From the NCBI GenBank assembly GCA_036365515.1, contig CM070873.1, positions 41,051,807 through 41,115,806 of the forward strand: a stretch of 64,000 bases of DNA, read 5' to 3'. Origin of the DNA: Torymus aiolomorphi (taxonomy: Eukaryota > Arthropoda > Insecta > Hymenoptera > Torymidae). The notes beneath the pieces are model-generated. The model made no database searches. It was not told the origin of the DNA and saw nothing but the letters and a program-made list of their open reading frames with translations. Shown here piece by piece: positions 1-11,860 of this stretch (positions within the stretch are counted from its first letter, which is position 1; each line of letters opens with the position of its first letter). Made by a program: the position numbers and the translations under genes.

Positions 1-1992
1 TTCTATACGAGTTACAATTTTAAATAAACGTAGTTTCTGTCGATGCGCTTTAAATGATCTGCATGCGCCACGACGATTGACGTAATTTAAAAACTTCTTT
101 TTTCTTGCGATTCAGCTATTTTTGGTAGCACGCGCGGTTCCGTCGCTTAATAGAACTTCGAAAGCAGCTAGGCAAGAGTGGCGAACTAGTCAACAACACC
201 AGCGGCGTATATGTACATCCGACAAGTGCACCGGGCGCACAAAGAAAATGCGAGCTCGCCCTCGTGTATTCCGAAAAGTGTGTTTTAGAGCAATGCTCAA
301 TAGACCGTGTGATGAAATTTGGTTTTTGGGCTGTGATCGGGAAGAAGAAAAAGGGGCAGGATATTTTCCCATCACTCGGTACCGAAGAAGCGGAAAATTC
401 GAGATAGTAAAATACAACGCAACAGCGTAGTCCTGCGCGTGTATACTAAGATAATGAAAAGTTCGAAGAGAAACTTTCACTCGCCGAATTATTATTCTCC
501 AGCAGTTTCCAATCGACGAAGAAAAGGCGGAATGAATTCGGCCCCCAAGCTCGGCGAAAGAAAAGCAAAACGGCGTTGCAGGTGGAAAAAAAACGGCTGA
601 GCTGGGCGGCAATTGGGTCATCCACCTCGGCAGCCCCGGCTGGCTGCTCACCTGGCCGCGAGGTGGCGCGACCCGGTGGCGCTGGTGGCGGCCCTGACCT
701 CTCTCCTTGACCCACCTTCTTCTTCTTCTTCTCCTCCTCCGCCCTTGCAACACACTATCCCATCCATTTCATTAATGCCGCCGCGGGCGCGAGCCTCAAA
801 GCTACTATGCCCCCCTCGCGCAATTAAGCGGCAAGTCTTTGTAGCTGGACTTGACGAAGGGCGCGTAATTCGCGAAAGGGCCGGACAGGTGTGCGGCGTT
901 TTCTTTCGGCGGAGATCGACCGGTTCTGAAGCGACTGCTGAATTAATTCGAATACGCTCGATGACGAGAAGAGTAAATAACGTAAGAGCGAGTAAGAAAC
1001 GAATTTCGATGATAATACAACTTATTATTATACTCGTTGCAAATCAGACGCCCGGCGTCTCATTTCAGCGCGTAATTAACACGCGACACGCGACGGGGTC
1101 ATCGAAAAAGCAGGCAGCAGCAACAGCGGCGTCGAATAACAGGGATAAACAGAGAGCGAGAGAGGAAACGCGCTCTTTGGCGCGCAAACAAATTTCGAAT
1201 TCCTCTGTAAGCAGGGATACAAATAACTACGGCGGCGACGAGAAGGGAAACACAATAAAAATGCAAACGCGACGGAAAATTACCCGCCGGCTGTTTTTGC
1301 GCCTGGCAAAGAGAATATTGCACCTCGCGCGCTAACGAAATTGCGAGGCTGCGATTAAAGTGGGGCGGCCCGGGTTCTTTCTCCCTGTCCTTGTCTGTTG
1401 TTTGATCGTTTTAGCCCCTGCAGTTGGAAGAGCAATTGTGCGGGGTGGATGGGGCGCGTTAATGCTCTACGGGACGTTGACTTTTTTCTTTGCCCAAGCC
1501 GAATAATGCATAATAAAGTGACAGTGTTGCGGGTAAGGTCTCGAGATGTCTCTCGCGTCATATATACTTCAACCTTCGCGTTACATTTTTACACCACACG
1601 ACAGTTGTTTATTATTCATCGAAAAAATGTATACGAAAAAATATAGCATATGTTCTGCACTGCGGATTGTTGCGTGTACTTTTGCGGGAAGATTGCCAGG
1701 CGTCGGGTCAAAGACTCGCAATTCATACTTGAGTAAAAATTGTATATTTTATCGCTATGCGAAGTACACCCAATAATGCACGGTACACGCGCACTCTCAC
1801 AAGCAACGAAAATATTATATATATATATATATAGCTGAGGCAACGAAAACCGCTACAGCGACAACAACAACAACAAGAACAAGAACAACATAGTAACAGC
1901 AACAGCAAGAGTATAATATAACGCGCTCGCAAAAGCTATGTGATATACGTAGTCGGGAGGAGACTTGTATGTGTTGATCTCTCTATCCGCAG
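1..1992 (+). other. intron upstream of first alternative TM2 exon (partial)
   Basis: This is intronic sequence ending at the acceptor AG at 1991-1992, preceded by a moderate pyrimidine tract (about 1977-1989). The TM1-coding exon expected just upstream in this gene family was not recognisable in any frame here. About 600-960 is a GC-rich, low-repeat block. A CAA/CAG-rich unstructured run lies at about 1855-1910, and an AT dinucleotide run at about 1814-1832. Open frames in this stretch are low-complexity or resemble no known protein. Confidence 0.7.
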
Positions 1993-2079
1993 GGGTGACC
2001 ATCCTGCTGTCGCTGACGGTATTCCTGAACCTCGTGGCCGAAAGCATGCCGACGACCTCGGACGCTGTCCCTCTAATAG
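1993..2079 (+). CDS. nAChRalpha6: nicotinic acetylcholine receptor alpha6-type subunit, alternative exon 8 copy 1 (TM2)
   Basis: This exon encodes the pore-lining TM2 helix and start of the TM2-TM3 linker of a pentameric acetylcholine-gated cation channel subunit. Seen: acceptor AG at 1991-1992, 87 nt (29 codons), phase 1 at both ends, and donor GT at 2080-2081. The helix begins GVTILLSLTVFLNLVAE and the linker contains MPTTSDAVPLI; the final Gly codon is split with the next exon. In standard TM2 numbering the conserved gate Leu is 9', Asn is at 16', and the acidic outer ring is Glu 20'. The linker keeps Pro at 23'. Of the three copies this is closest to vertebrate alpha7 (SLTVF, Glu 20', Pro, TSD). 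Against copy 2 it matches at 22 of 28 complete codons, and against copy 3 at 19 of 28. The alpha6 assignment rests on the triplicated exon, known for insect alpha6, and on TM2 similarity; the rest of the gene is not visible. No internal stop or frameshift. Confidence 0.92.
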
Positions 2080-2090
2080 GTACCGGAGAT

Positions 2091-2157
2091 ATCTCTTTCT
2101 CACTCTTTCTGCCTATTTCCATCTCGCTGTCTTTTTTCTCTCTCGCTGTCTTTTCCA
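2091..2157 (+). promoter_or_regulatory. CU-rich tract just downstream of copy 1 donor
   Basis: This is an almost purine-free run on the sense strand beginning about 12 bases after the copy 1 donor, with repeated CTCTTTC, TTCC and CTGTCTTTT. Tracts of this kind bind TIA-1-like or PTB-like proteins in animals and can help or block use of a weak donor. Copies 2 and 3 have comparable tracts in the same place. A splicing role is inferred from position and composition only. Confidence 0.45.
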
Positions 2158-2777
2158 AATAACCACCACCACCATCCATCCACTTCACCAGACTGTTGTA
2201 CATACTATATATATACATATATACGTAGTCGCTCGAACGTCTGCCTCTGCATCTATATATCTGTTCTCCGATCTCTATACACTCTCTTTGTCTTTCTCCG
2301 CGTCGAAGCAGTGCTCTCGCTCTCGCTGTCTCTCTCTCACCGTACTGTTTGGCTCTCACCTTACCATCTCTCTCCTACGACGCTCGTGTGCATACACAAG
2401 CCTCCTCACACTTCCCACTTTATCTCTGTCTGTCTCTGTTACTCTCTCGTCGATTCTCCACTTGTGCGACTGAGAAGTGACGCTGTCGAAAAGCAAGAAA
2501 TTAATTATCTGTAGTACGTGAGTGTATTGCGTTTGGAGTGGTTATTAGAACATCGAAAGTTGAACGGTGCTTTTCGGTAAAAATAGAAAACGTTGAGAAG
2601 AAATGCGGATATTCGTTGTGAACAATGTAATCAGTATTGCTAGGCTAAATTTAACGTTTCATAAATATGCTGGGATAAGGTGAACCTTCTCAAGCGTACG
2701 GATGGGATTTCTACTGAGGAAGAGATTGCGAAATTATTCTCCTTGGTATATGTGTACGAAAATCCATTTCATCGAGC

Positions 2778-2860
2778 AAATATTTTTGAAACAAAAACAG
2801 TTGCTGCCCGTTAAAATAAATACTTGATAGATGTTTTCTTTTTTTGTTTCAAAAATATCG
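2778..2860. repeat. short inverted repeat (hairpin)
   Basis: AAATATTTTTGAAACAAAAA at about 2778-2797 is matched in reverse complement by TTTTTGTTTCAAAAATAT at about 2843-2860, with about 45 bases between. It may be a relic of a small transposon; no target duplication was identified. Confidence 0.5.
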
Positions 2861-2960
2861 TTCCGTCCACTGCTCACCGAAGGCTCACTTCATTGTTTTT
2901 TTTTTTTTTCAAAACAATTCCAACAATAAAAAATAGTAGTTTTCGTGTGGCGAATAATAT

Positions 2961-3104
2961 TTTTTTTATAGTATGAGTAAAGGACGTCGTCGCATCGTTT
3001 GAGTGTGTAAAGTTGAATTTTACGCACGCTATGTGTGAAATTCAACTTTACGCACTAAAAACGATGCGAATCGACGTACTTTACGCATACTATGAAAAAA
3101 AAAA
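2961..3104. mobile_element. compact palindromic MITE-like hairpin
   Basis: The left arm (about 2961-3027) and right arm (about 3036-3104) are imperfect reverse complements over roughly 65 bases, separated by only a few bases. Shared blocks include ATAGTATG, CGCATCGTTT and GTAAAGTTGAATTT. The ends are T-rich and A-rich runs, respectively. This is typical of a foldback MITE; a structured RNA precursor is the alternative. No coding capacity. Confidence 0.65.
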
Positions 3105-3717
3105 CAGTTTTTTACTATAATCGTAACAAGTGTATCAACATTAACAAAAATGTTGCAAGTACTCGTTAGCCGTACTGTATACACCGTCAACTTTTAATTC
3201 CATTAACAGCACTGATACGTGAAATTGACGATCGTATAAAATTTTAGTTTAATCTATAGTATGATACATTCAATGCGACTTCCAAAAGTTTTGCAAAGCG
3301 AATAAAAGTAGAACGGTTCTCGTTATTTTCTCGATTCACAAATTAACGCCATACGCGAGCTGGAACAATTCGCGTAATTCCTACGCAAACTAACGAATTT
3401 TTACAGCTTTCTCAAACAACGCAACACAAATTAAAATCTAGCTGCTCGGCCAGGTGAATTCGCAAGTACATACACATCGCAGGATTATTCTCGAGCCGGC
3501 GCACTGTTAGAACACAGCGGCGACACTTACTCGAAGGCATTCAAAGAGCGCTTCAACGAGAGCCAAGGCTATATATATGTATACCGACGCCTACAAAATT
3601 CCTCTCTCGTCGCTCTCGCGTCGCGCGAAAACGCTTCCGCTCGTTTTTTCCACTCGGCGTGCGAGAAAAATGCGCGCGAGCGCGCGATGAATCATCCGCG
3701 CGCGCGCCTCCTTTTTT

Positions 3718-3746
3718 CTCTCTCTCTCTCTCTTTCTCTCTCTCCT
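3718..3746 (+). repeat. CT microsatellite
   Basis: A short CT-rich dinucleotide tract on the sense strand, flanked on the left by alternating GC runs (GCGCGCGC near 3700). It generates low-complexity frames on both strands that are not genes. Confidence 0.8.
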
Positions 3747-6700
3747 TCCCTCCCGCATATATTTCATTTTTCCTTTTCTTGTTTTTAATGAATAGTCGCA
3801 GCGTGCGCGCGCGAGCGGACGACACTGTTTCCATTACCGCGCACCGCGCGCTCGACAGGCCACTTGAAAAATCTTTATTTCTTCATTACAGAGACCGCCG
3901 GCTTTTATTTTCCTTCCAGTGCATTATTCCTCTTTTTTTCGAATTGTACGCGCCCCAGCGTCTTTCCCCCACTTTTTTTTTCTTATAATTTATTTCTCTT
4001 ATTTACGAAGAACTTTTTATTTTTATTTATTTTTTTTTTGCGGGGAACGAGAGAGACATTTATTTCGCATTCTATATCAAATTGAATATTTCAATTCTGT
4101 TGTCGCGGCGAAAGTGCCAGTGCGAAAAGAGAGAGTTATAAAAAAGCGTATTGGAAACGTATATCGAGCTCTCTAATTCAAGCGATGAAAATTTTATTTC
4201 CCGTGTTTTAATATGAAAATTCTCTCTCGGTTACTCGCTGCGCACTCCCATCATATTAAATTCAATTATAAATGTAAAAAAATGTTACATTCACCGTTGA
4301 CGTAAAATTGCGAAAGGATCGCGTACCAAATTAATTAATTATGCACCGCAGTGGTTACGAAGCGCAGATTTAAAATCTTTTTTATTTTTGCTTTCCGCCA
4401 TTCAACCATTGATCCCGGAGAGTGTGTGTATGCACTTTGGCCGCACGCGAGTCAAGTGTGTGTGTATACGCGCGTCGTAACTCGATTGAGAACTCTGTTC
4501 GCTGCGTATATATGTGTGCAGCAGCGCCGCAAAGCAGTTTATGAGTGCGCGCGGCTGTTATTCCCGTAATCGCGCGGCGCGAAGGGATTGCGCAGAGATG
4601 ATTAAACGGCACAAAATGTCGGGATGTAAAAGTAGCGTGATATTTTCTGCATTTTATATGGAAAGCGCGGATTGTCGTGCTGGCTCTTTCTCTCAAATGT
4701 ATCGCCGAAAGTCCGCAGAAAGAACGCGCTTTTCAGCTGAAAAATATTATAATCAATCACTTTCAACGGCGCGCGCTTGCGTATACCGAACGGCTGAAAG
4801 TGGATTTTTCATTCGTACGTCCCTTTGCAGTGAAGTGAGCGCTTCGTTTATACTTTCGCCAATAACTTCTTTTCCTCTGCTACCACCACCACAATTCCCG
4901 CCCCCATTCTTCCACACTTTGGCACTTTTCAAGTATCATTCAATATCTTTCTTACTTATGGATTCGAGTCGTCGTGCTGCAGACACATAATTTTCAGGTA
5001 GTTAAAGCTACCTAGAGAACGAAAAGTTGAGCAGACGAGAAAAACAAAGTTTATCTTGTACGACGTTGCGATTCAGCGGGACAAACACATTACCTATAGA
5101 GGAGAACAAACAATAAAACACGTATATACATTCCTGACCGAGATGCGAAAGAAAGCAGAAAGTTCTACTGCTTCCGAAGAAGCGCTGGCTTCCTCTCCAT
5201 TTCAAATTACGTGCTGTATAAATAAGAAATGAAGCAAAAAAGAAAAAAAAAAACAGAAAAAGGCTTTAAAAAAAAATGATGATGATGAGCAAGTACACCA
5301 ATCACGACTCTGCATGAACTTAAATGATAAACCATGCACTAAGGTTAATCAAAATGTTATTAAAATTACGCTAAAATACGGCATCTTAAACTGAAAATGC
5401 TAAACAAAAATGTAGTTAAAAGAGTCATTAAAACGCAAGTTTTATGATCGATCTCTTATCCCTCCCGTCCACCCAACGGCGAATGCCACTTCTTTATCTT
5501 TTTTTTTTATATGCATTTTCACTTGTAGCTAACTCTTTTAATTTCTTTCTCTCTTTCGAACCACCGTCATTAATCTTTCAAATTCTGGTAGATATAATAG
5601 ACTTTAATCAATTTGCGTTTCTCATTATTACACCCCTACCCTGCCTCTCTCTATCTCTCTTTCCTGTTTTCTTTACCTTTCTCTCCTCGCTTTCCTATTC
5701 TTTCTACCCCCGCTTTCCCCCCTTTTCTCCTGTATATTTTATCAATCCAGGGTATAAAGTCTAGACTCTCGCTTTTGTTTACTTCCCCTGCTCTCGCGAT
5801 CGACACGTGCGAGCAAAAAAAAGAAGTATATGCATCCATTCTCCATTCCTCGCCCCCACGTACACATATTTGAAAAATCCTCGATGTATACGTTTTTTAG
5901 CCATCATATCACTTTGACGTTTCTCTAGATATATATACATGTATACGAGTAAATAAACTTAATCAATATATATCCGTCCACGGCACCGATATATACGCTT
6001 ACGTGTGTATACATAAATATAGACGGAAAATAAAGGAACGAGATGGAATATGAGAAAAGGAGCAGGAAAGGATAACGAAAAAGAAACAAGAAAGTGCGCT
6101 GTGTCGCTCTTGCAAAGGGCGCAAGAGATAGAGACACATGCGCACACGTATACTCATACATACACGCCAACACCGACACACATACACATACATCTCTCAA
6201 CGTCTCTACTCCCTCATGATATCGCTAATCAATATTCATCGAAAATTCTTTGCAGCTGCGTGTGTATATGTATATACATGCTCTCTGCAGAGAGAATGAA
6301 AGCTATGTATATGAAACAGGGGTGAAAGGGTTGAGGGGCTTGCTCGTGTGTATACCGAAGCACCAGAGACTCTAGGACATTTAGCCCATATCTCTTTTTC
6401 ACCCCCCTGTTCCGCTCTGATGTTGTGTTTATTCTCTTTTTTTCGTGTTTTTTTTGCTCTCCTTGTTTCTTTTCTTTTTGCCACAGTGAAACTTTATATG
6501 GGCGGGTGCGCGCGTACATATATTCAATATAATTTTCATACATACGAGCGCACCGTAAAATTCTCCCCCTAATTTTTGTGTAGGTCGTTGTTGTCTTTCG
6601 TTTGATAGCAAATGAATAAGTTCTCCCCCTTTTACGTTCTTTTTTCTTCTTTATAATTTGTTCTTAAATAATACATATTATTCGACTGAAATTCGTCGGG

Positions 6701-7030
6701 TAGACTCAAGACAAATGTACAGAATTAATAAGTATAAAGGCTTGCGTAATGCTTGCAGTTGTTTGTGTTTATAATAATTTTAGTTTTATTATCTCTTTCC
6801 TAATGCCACCTTGTACATAAAGACTTTTAAAGTGACGAAAAAAGAAGAAGAAAATTAAAGCTGGCAAGTATATACGATGCTCGCTAAAAATCTCACGCTT
6901 CTTCTAGCAGAATCTTTATTGCTGCGAGAATATTACCACCGTGAAAAAGTACTGGGAATTATTTAGGATGACTGCCATAACCTTTCCACCGAATTCACGC
7001 GAGATGATTTTTTTTTTTGTTCGTCCCCCG

Positions 7031-7048
7031 CACCGAGATCTCGGTGCG
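7031..7048. repeat. 18-bp perfect palindrome
   Basis: GCACCGAGATCTCGGTGC is self-complementary across all 18 bases. It opens a GC-rich, low-repeat block (to about 7320) within otherwise AT-rich intron. It could be a dimeric protein-binding site or chance. Confidence 0.6.
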
Positions 7049-7330
7049 CAACTCTCTCGGTGAAGTTGATGCGGCGCTGCAGCAGCGCGAATAGAACGCT
7101 TCAATTACTTCGGGCGCGCGACGCTCAAAATTTTCGACTCGCTCGCGTCGAAATCCGGGCTAACGAGGTTAAAGTTTCCGGCGCGCGACGTCTCCGCGAA
7201 TTACGCGGCGCGTCAATTGAAAACTTTGCGTTGAAAAAATTCACGAGCTGCGACGTATCCACACACCGGCGGCCGCTTTTTACGAGGGATGACGCGCGAC
7301 TGCTGCTGGGCGACAATTTTCGAAAAACTT
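7049..7330. other. GC-rich low-repeat block, possible conserved noncoding DNA
   Basis: Base composition is clearly higher in GC than the flanks, with many GCGCG and CGCGAATT-type motifs and no simple repeat. Open frames exist on both strands (to 97 residues) but neither resembles a known protein, and dual-strand openness is expected where stop codons are depleted by GC. A regulatory role is inference only. Confidence 0.25.
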
Positions 7331-10257
7331 TCATAATGAAGCTTTTTTTATAGTATAGTCTTTGTTCTGTTATTATCCTGTAAAAAAGTTTCGCTTGAAA
7401 AACGTTGATTATGAAAGTGGCCCGTGTGCATCGAAGTAGTGTGGCCAGAGTTCGGTCGGAAAACGGTTATCTTCAACTACGATTTGTATCATGCTAATTT
7501 CCTCGTAATTTTTTCTTCAACGTTTCATTAGAATATTTTTGCTAACAGTTTTCTTACATTTAAAATCTTCATTTTTATTGTTTTGCTAATAATAGTACGA
7601 TTCGGTTTCGAAATCAGTAGACAGCCTATCGAAAAATTACATTTTGTAAATGATGGCACTGTAAAATAGTTTGGAATAGTGTTTTCTATTTGATAAACAG
7701 TTTTTTAATTTTCTATAAATACTTGTAATTATTTCTACAAAGTATCATTATATAGTGCTAGGAAATAAAGGGAATAATTTTCGTCAGGGCTGAGATATAT
7801 TGCTTTTATAGTAGAAATAACTTAATAACGCAGATGATAAGAAATTCCATCTTATATTTAATTGCGAAAAGAATTGAACAGAAAAAAAATAACAAGAATA
7901 AAATCCAGATTTAATCCATTCTTTCTTCGGCATCACTCGAGTTCCTACAACATTACACGTCCTCCCTGAAGAAAAGATCTTCGTCTACTCTTGGTTCTCT
8001 TATTCCTTCCTCTTAAACGGGATTACATTTCTCTTTTATAATTAAATTAATAAAAAAAACCTCAGCCTGTGCGACGTCGCAAAAATAGAGAGATAAGGAA
8101 CGAGGCATTTAAGCGCAGCGTGTAGAGAAGACGGCCGGATCTACAATTGTTTACTGTAGGGAAAGTGAAGAGAGCTTCGGTATTCTAATGAATTCCTACT
8201 TAAATCCGTATCACGTCTCGACTACTAGATTAGACAGCATTTTTATTCGTTCTTCGTAACCACAAAGTGAGTTTTCTTACCTTCTCGAACGTGGCTCTTC
8301 TCACCTTCTCTTTCGGTCCGCCCCTTTGTTTCCTTTTTTTATTGTATTGCTCAGTAGCTAATTCAGTTTAAGAGGATTTATATGCAATACTGCAGTTTCT
8401 TGACAATTTCTCGAAATTTTTATCATACGTAATGGCATTATTATTCGTATAGTATCATAACACTCAAAAGCTTTATCGTTATTAGGAAGAGTCACCAAGA
8501 AAAGAGCTCTTCGGTTTTATTTTTATCTTGCTGTATCCTATTCAAACATGCACCTCTGATAAACGAATAAAAGAAAATCATTTTGTAGGAGAATTATACG
8601 ACTATTGACATTGGAATACCGATTGCATGGTTTAGGAGAAAACAAAATTAATTTTCCGCAATAGATTGACTTCTATTAACTAATACTAATAGTTATAATT
8701 ATAATGGAGTCATCATTCTTTTCAATGCTCACATAAATCGCCTCCCAAAAGAATTATTCGAGAACGGAGCGCAAGAGAATCTCGAGACGTGAATCAAGAG
8801 ACCCAAACTCTCACTAAATGTCAGAACGTATTATGGGTTCTTTCCTTCCCTCTTCTGTTTCTCTCTTTCTCTGCGTCCCCCCTTCCCACCCGCGAAGTTT
8901 GTACGAAATTGCGAATGCTTTTAGGACCGATGACTTTCTAAGAGTATTCCTCTCTCTCTCTCTCTTTCTCTCACCCTCTCTATCTTTCTCTCCAGCCTTG
9001 TTCACACCACAGGAAGGAGGGAGAGAGAAAGAGACACAGGGGCGATGGAACTTTCATTTAATTATTGTGGCCTCGATTACTGCAGTCGTCGCGAGGCCCA
9101 TAGACGTACTCTAATGAATAATTACTAAGTTTCAAGCCAAAACCATTCGAAGATTAAAGGTCGAAATGTTCTTGTTTATTTATAAAGTTTTGGAATGCGT
9201 GCGAGACAGCCGAGACGTGTGCGTGCGTGCAGCTTTTGATCTGATGCTCGGATGCCCAATTTATTTTCCATCGTACACAGTATGATCTGTATTTTGCGTT
9301 TAACATTACAACTGTATACGAGAATCGATGTTATCTACAGTTTGAAAATCAAAATAATGATTAATATCAATCTTTATGTTTATACCCTTGTACAATTTTA
9401 AAATTAATTTCAATTTTTACAATAGTAATTTTAAAATATTGCAACATTCGAGAACAGTTTATTCGGAGGTGCGGCGAGTTTTAATTTTAAATAATGAGCT
9501 GTTTATCCTTTATGTCAAATGACGACGTGTTGGGGTTTCATCTGAAAGGCCGATCTACTCTTTTACGTCTGCTGTTACATCTCCCCCGACGATGCAATAT
9601 TAAATTGTTTTTATGATTTCTCAAAGTTTATCTGCAAACCTAATTTACAGATCAATTTCTTTCCTAAGATCGGGATCGGCAACAATTTCAGCCAAAGCGC
9701 ATATTCCATTATATCCAGCGAGCTTCAAATAAAGGAAAGGAGAAACGCGCTTTCAACGCCGATGGCGAACTTGCTCGCAGAAGCGGTAAAACGTAATGTT
9801 TATGAAAAGCGAAAGTAGAGCGCATATGAGGAGAAAACAAAATGAAGTCAAATCTTCCCTCGCGCGACGTAGGTCATATTCTCCTTGTCAAACAATTTTC
9901 CTCCCGAGCGCACGCAACAGCCCTTCTCCCGTCGGCTCAATTCCATTCCGCGAATGAAAAATTCCCCTGTGTATACATGTACCTCTGTTCTTTTTCCGCG
10001 ACATATGAGCACAACTGCCGCAGAGTCAAAAGTGGAAAGGTTATGGTTATGCGTAGGATTATCGTCTTCGCGGAAACTTTACGATTAGGGAGCAAAGACA
10101 AAATGGTTTATCATTCGCGATATTGACAGTATCGCAGAAACGTTTGATTAACGTGAGATTTAATAAATACGCGTATCTATCAAGAAGTATATTTGTTTTG
10201 AATTTACCTGATTTTTATAAACTTCGTTAAACATTTATTACGCTTCAAAAGAGGTAT

Positions 10258-10471
10258 TTGAAATTTCAAACGTTCATAGTGAACGAAAGATTTTTGCCAA
10301 TTTCAGATTTAGCCGAATTTGGCTACTTAATACATTTAAAAAATGATAATAACTGTATCTCTTCACTTCTCACTCTTGGAGTCACTACTGAAATCACACC
10401 CCGACGAATTATAACCAAAATTAGAAACTTTAAGTTAATATTTCGTTCATTACGAACGTTCGGAATTTCAG
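10258..10471. mobile_element. possible inverted-repeat element
   Basis: TGAAATTTCAAACGTTCATA near 10258 is matched in reverse complement by the segment ending near 10471 (ATTTCGTTCATTACGAACG within it), giving imperfect arms of about 35 bases around a 140-bp interior. Part of the arm is itself partly palindromic, so the pairing may be overstated. A 97-residue open frame spans it but shows no recognisable protein family. Confidence 0.4.
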
Positions 10472-10491
10472 ATATGTTTCAAAAGCCCGTA

Positions 10492-10607
10492 GTTTTAAAT
10501 AAAATTTTTACCAATTTTCAATACGATATTCGATCAATCCGGGTAATTTAAAATGTCAGAATAAAAGTAAATGGATATATCGTTTTAAATAAAATTTTTA
10601 CCAATTT
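10492..10607 (+). repeat. 26-bp direct repeat, 90 bp apart
   Basis: The same 26 bases occur at 10492-10517 and 10582-10607; each contains TAAATAAAATTTTTACCAAT. The sequence between the copies diverges, suggesting an old 90-bp duplication or two ends of decayed repeat sequence. Confidence 0.6.
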
Positions 10608-10882
10608 ATAATTATAATTCATTTAATTATTCGGCTCAAATTAAATGATCAATATCGTTTTTTCATTGGGAATTGGTAGAATATCACGGTGTCATTTAAA
10701 TATGGAAAGCGTAGAAAATTATAAAGAGATTGAAAAATAATGTGACACATGCAACTGAATTGTGATTGCAAAAGTGTACAGTTCTCTCAAATCAGGTATC
10801 GACTTTTAAGTACACACATCAAGGGAACGTGGAAAAATCTGCATCAATAAGCATTCTTGATTTCTTTTTGCATTGCTGCTAT

Positions 10883-10940
10883 TATTTATTACTATTAGTA
10901 CTACTATTACTACTACTACTATTACTACTACTACTACTAC
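10883..10940 (+). repeat. TAC trinucleotide microsatellite
   Basis: An imperfect (TAC/TAT)n run of about 58 bases. In one frame it encodes a poly-Leu/Tyr tail, which is an artefact. Confidence 0.85.
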
Positions 10941-11339
10941 CTTCCACTAATATACTGTAGCAAAAGAGTCTCGCACAAGAATTGCTCAGACTTGTTTTCA
11001 CCTCTTAAGTAAATAATTTGGCCTTCAAGTAGCGCATATATACATATTTCCAACTATTAAGGTTCGTCTATAAAAAATGCCATTGTAAAAATGAAGCAAT
11101 GCATGACAAAAAAAAACATTCTCTCAGATTTTTATTTGTCCACCACTCTGCTAGTGTATCTCTCGTCCAACTTCCCCCACAAACTTGTCTATATAGTAGT
11201 AGTGCCACACACACTTCTAAAAATGAAAACAATGAGCAAGAAAGCGTTAACTAACAAGGTGTGTGAAACTGGACCACATACGTCTGTCCTTCTTCGGCTC
11301 AAAGAGCGCGCGTGCATTGCGAGGAAGAAGAAAAGATCT

Positions 11340-11396
11340 TTCTCTCTCTCTCTCTTCCTCTCTCGGCCTCTCTCTTTCTCTCCCTCCCTCTTTCTC
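11340..11396 (+). repeat. CT-rich tract upstream of copy 2
   Basis: An imperfect CT repeat about 300 bases before exon copy 2. It is followed at 11428-11452 by a purine-rich AGAAAAAGAGAG segment complementary in type, so the transcript could fold locally. Confidence 0.7.
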
Positions 11397-11689
11397 GAGA
11401 TGACGAACGCGAATAGAAGAAAGACATGGAGAAAAAGAGAGAGTGAGGGGAGCCCCGAGCAGTAAAAATTCCAGCCTGAAAAAGAGAAACACAAAAAGGT
11501 TGTTTCAGCGTGTGTATGTGCACCTTTTCTTTCCCTTTGCGCGCACGCGCGCGCTCTTGTGTCGCATATATGCGCGAGACGATGAGATAAAAAAAGAAAA
11601 AAAAATGTAAAAAAAAAAAAACGAACCAGAAGAAGGTGGAACGAGAATAAAAGAACGAACGCACACGTGGTGGGCGACGATTGTTTCAG

Positions 11690-11776
11690 GAGTGACCATC
11701 TTGCTATCGCTGACGGTGTTCCTGAATCTCGTAGCCGAGACCTTGCCGCAGGTCTCCGACGCAATACCCTTGTTAG
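11690..11776 (+). CDS. nAChRalpha6: nicotinic acetylcholine receptor alpha6-type subunit, alternative exon 8 copy 2 (TM2)
   Basis: This is the second version of the TM2 exon, used in place of copies 1 or 3. Seen: acceptor AG at 11688-11689, 87 nt, phase 1 at both ends, donor GT at 11777-11778. The helix GVTILLSLTVFLNLVAE is identical to copy 1, including Leu 9', Asn 16' and Glu 20'. Differences start in the linker, which contains TLPQVSDAIPLL: Ser to Thr, Met to Leu, Thr-Thr to Gln-Val, Val to Ile and Ile to Leu. Most DNA changes in the helix are third-position silent ones, so the helix is under protein-level constraint. Choosing copy 2 over copy 1 should therefore alter gating coupling (linker) rather than the pore lining. 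That is inference from known Cys-loop receptor structure. No defect seen. Confidence 0.92.
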
Positions 11777-11795
11777 GTACCACAAAATAAGCCAC

Positions 11796-11860
11796 TTTGT
11801 CTCTCTTTTCTATCTCTCTTTCTTTCTCTCTCTCTCTCTCTATCTCTGTCTTTGCCTTTA
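11796..11860 (+). promoter_or_regulatory. CU-rich tract downstream of copy 2 donor
   Basis: The tract starts about 20 bases after the donor and runs almost purine-free for some 60 bases, with a second CT run at about 11896-11931. It matches tracts after copies 1 and 3 in position. It could recruit CU-binding splicing factors or pair with purine-rich RNA upstream of the exon; both are inference. Confidence 0.45.

Larger units (their letters stand above)
2080..11689 (+). other. 9.6-kb intron between alternative exons 1 and 2
   Basis: The donor is GTACCG at 2080, weak against the usual GTRAGT because +4 and +5 are both C. The acceptor AG is at 11688-11689 after a short TTGTTTC tract. The intron holds CU-rich tracts near both ends, inverted-repeat elements at about 2778-2860, 2961-3104 and 10258-10471, a GC-rich block at 7030-7320 and a TAC trinucleotide repeat at 10883-10940. 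No other coding exon was recognised on either strand; the open frames here are short and low-complexity. Confidence 0.8.

Noticed and set aside
613..1335. 240-residue plus-strand frame in a GC-rich block
   Set aside because: Poly-Ser/Pro and basic low-complexity content, no domain, and an equally open opposite strand; better read as noncoding.
1940..2473. 177-residue plus-strand frame across exon copy 1
   Set aside because: It is in a different frame from the receptor and consists of CT-repeat translation downstream; no recognised domain.
1853..11795. Similar minus-strand peptides (SATRFRNTVSDS) opposite exon copies 1 and 2
   Set aside because: They are the antisense reading of the conserved TM2 exons. 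Similarity follows from sense-strand conservation, and the frames run into low-complexity sequence.
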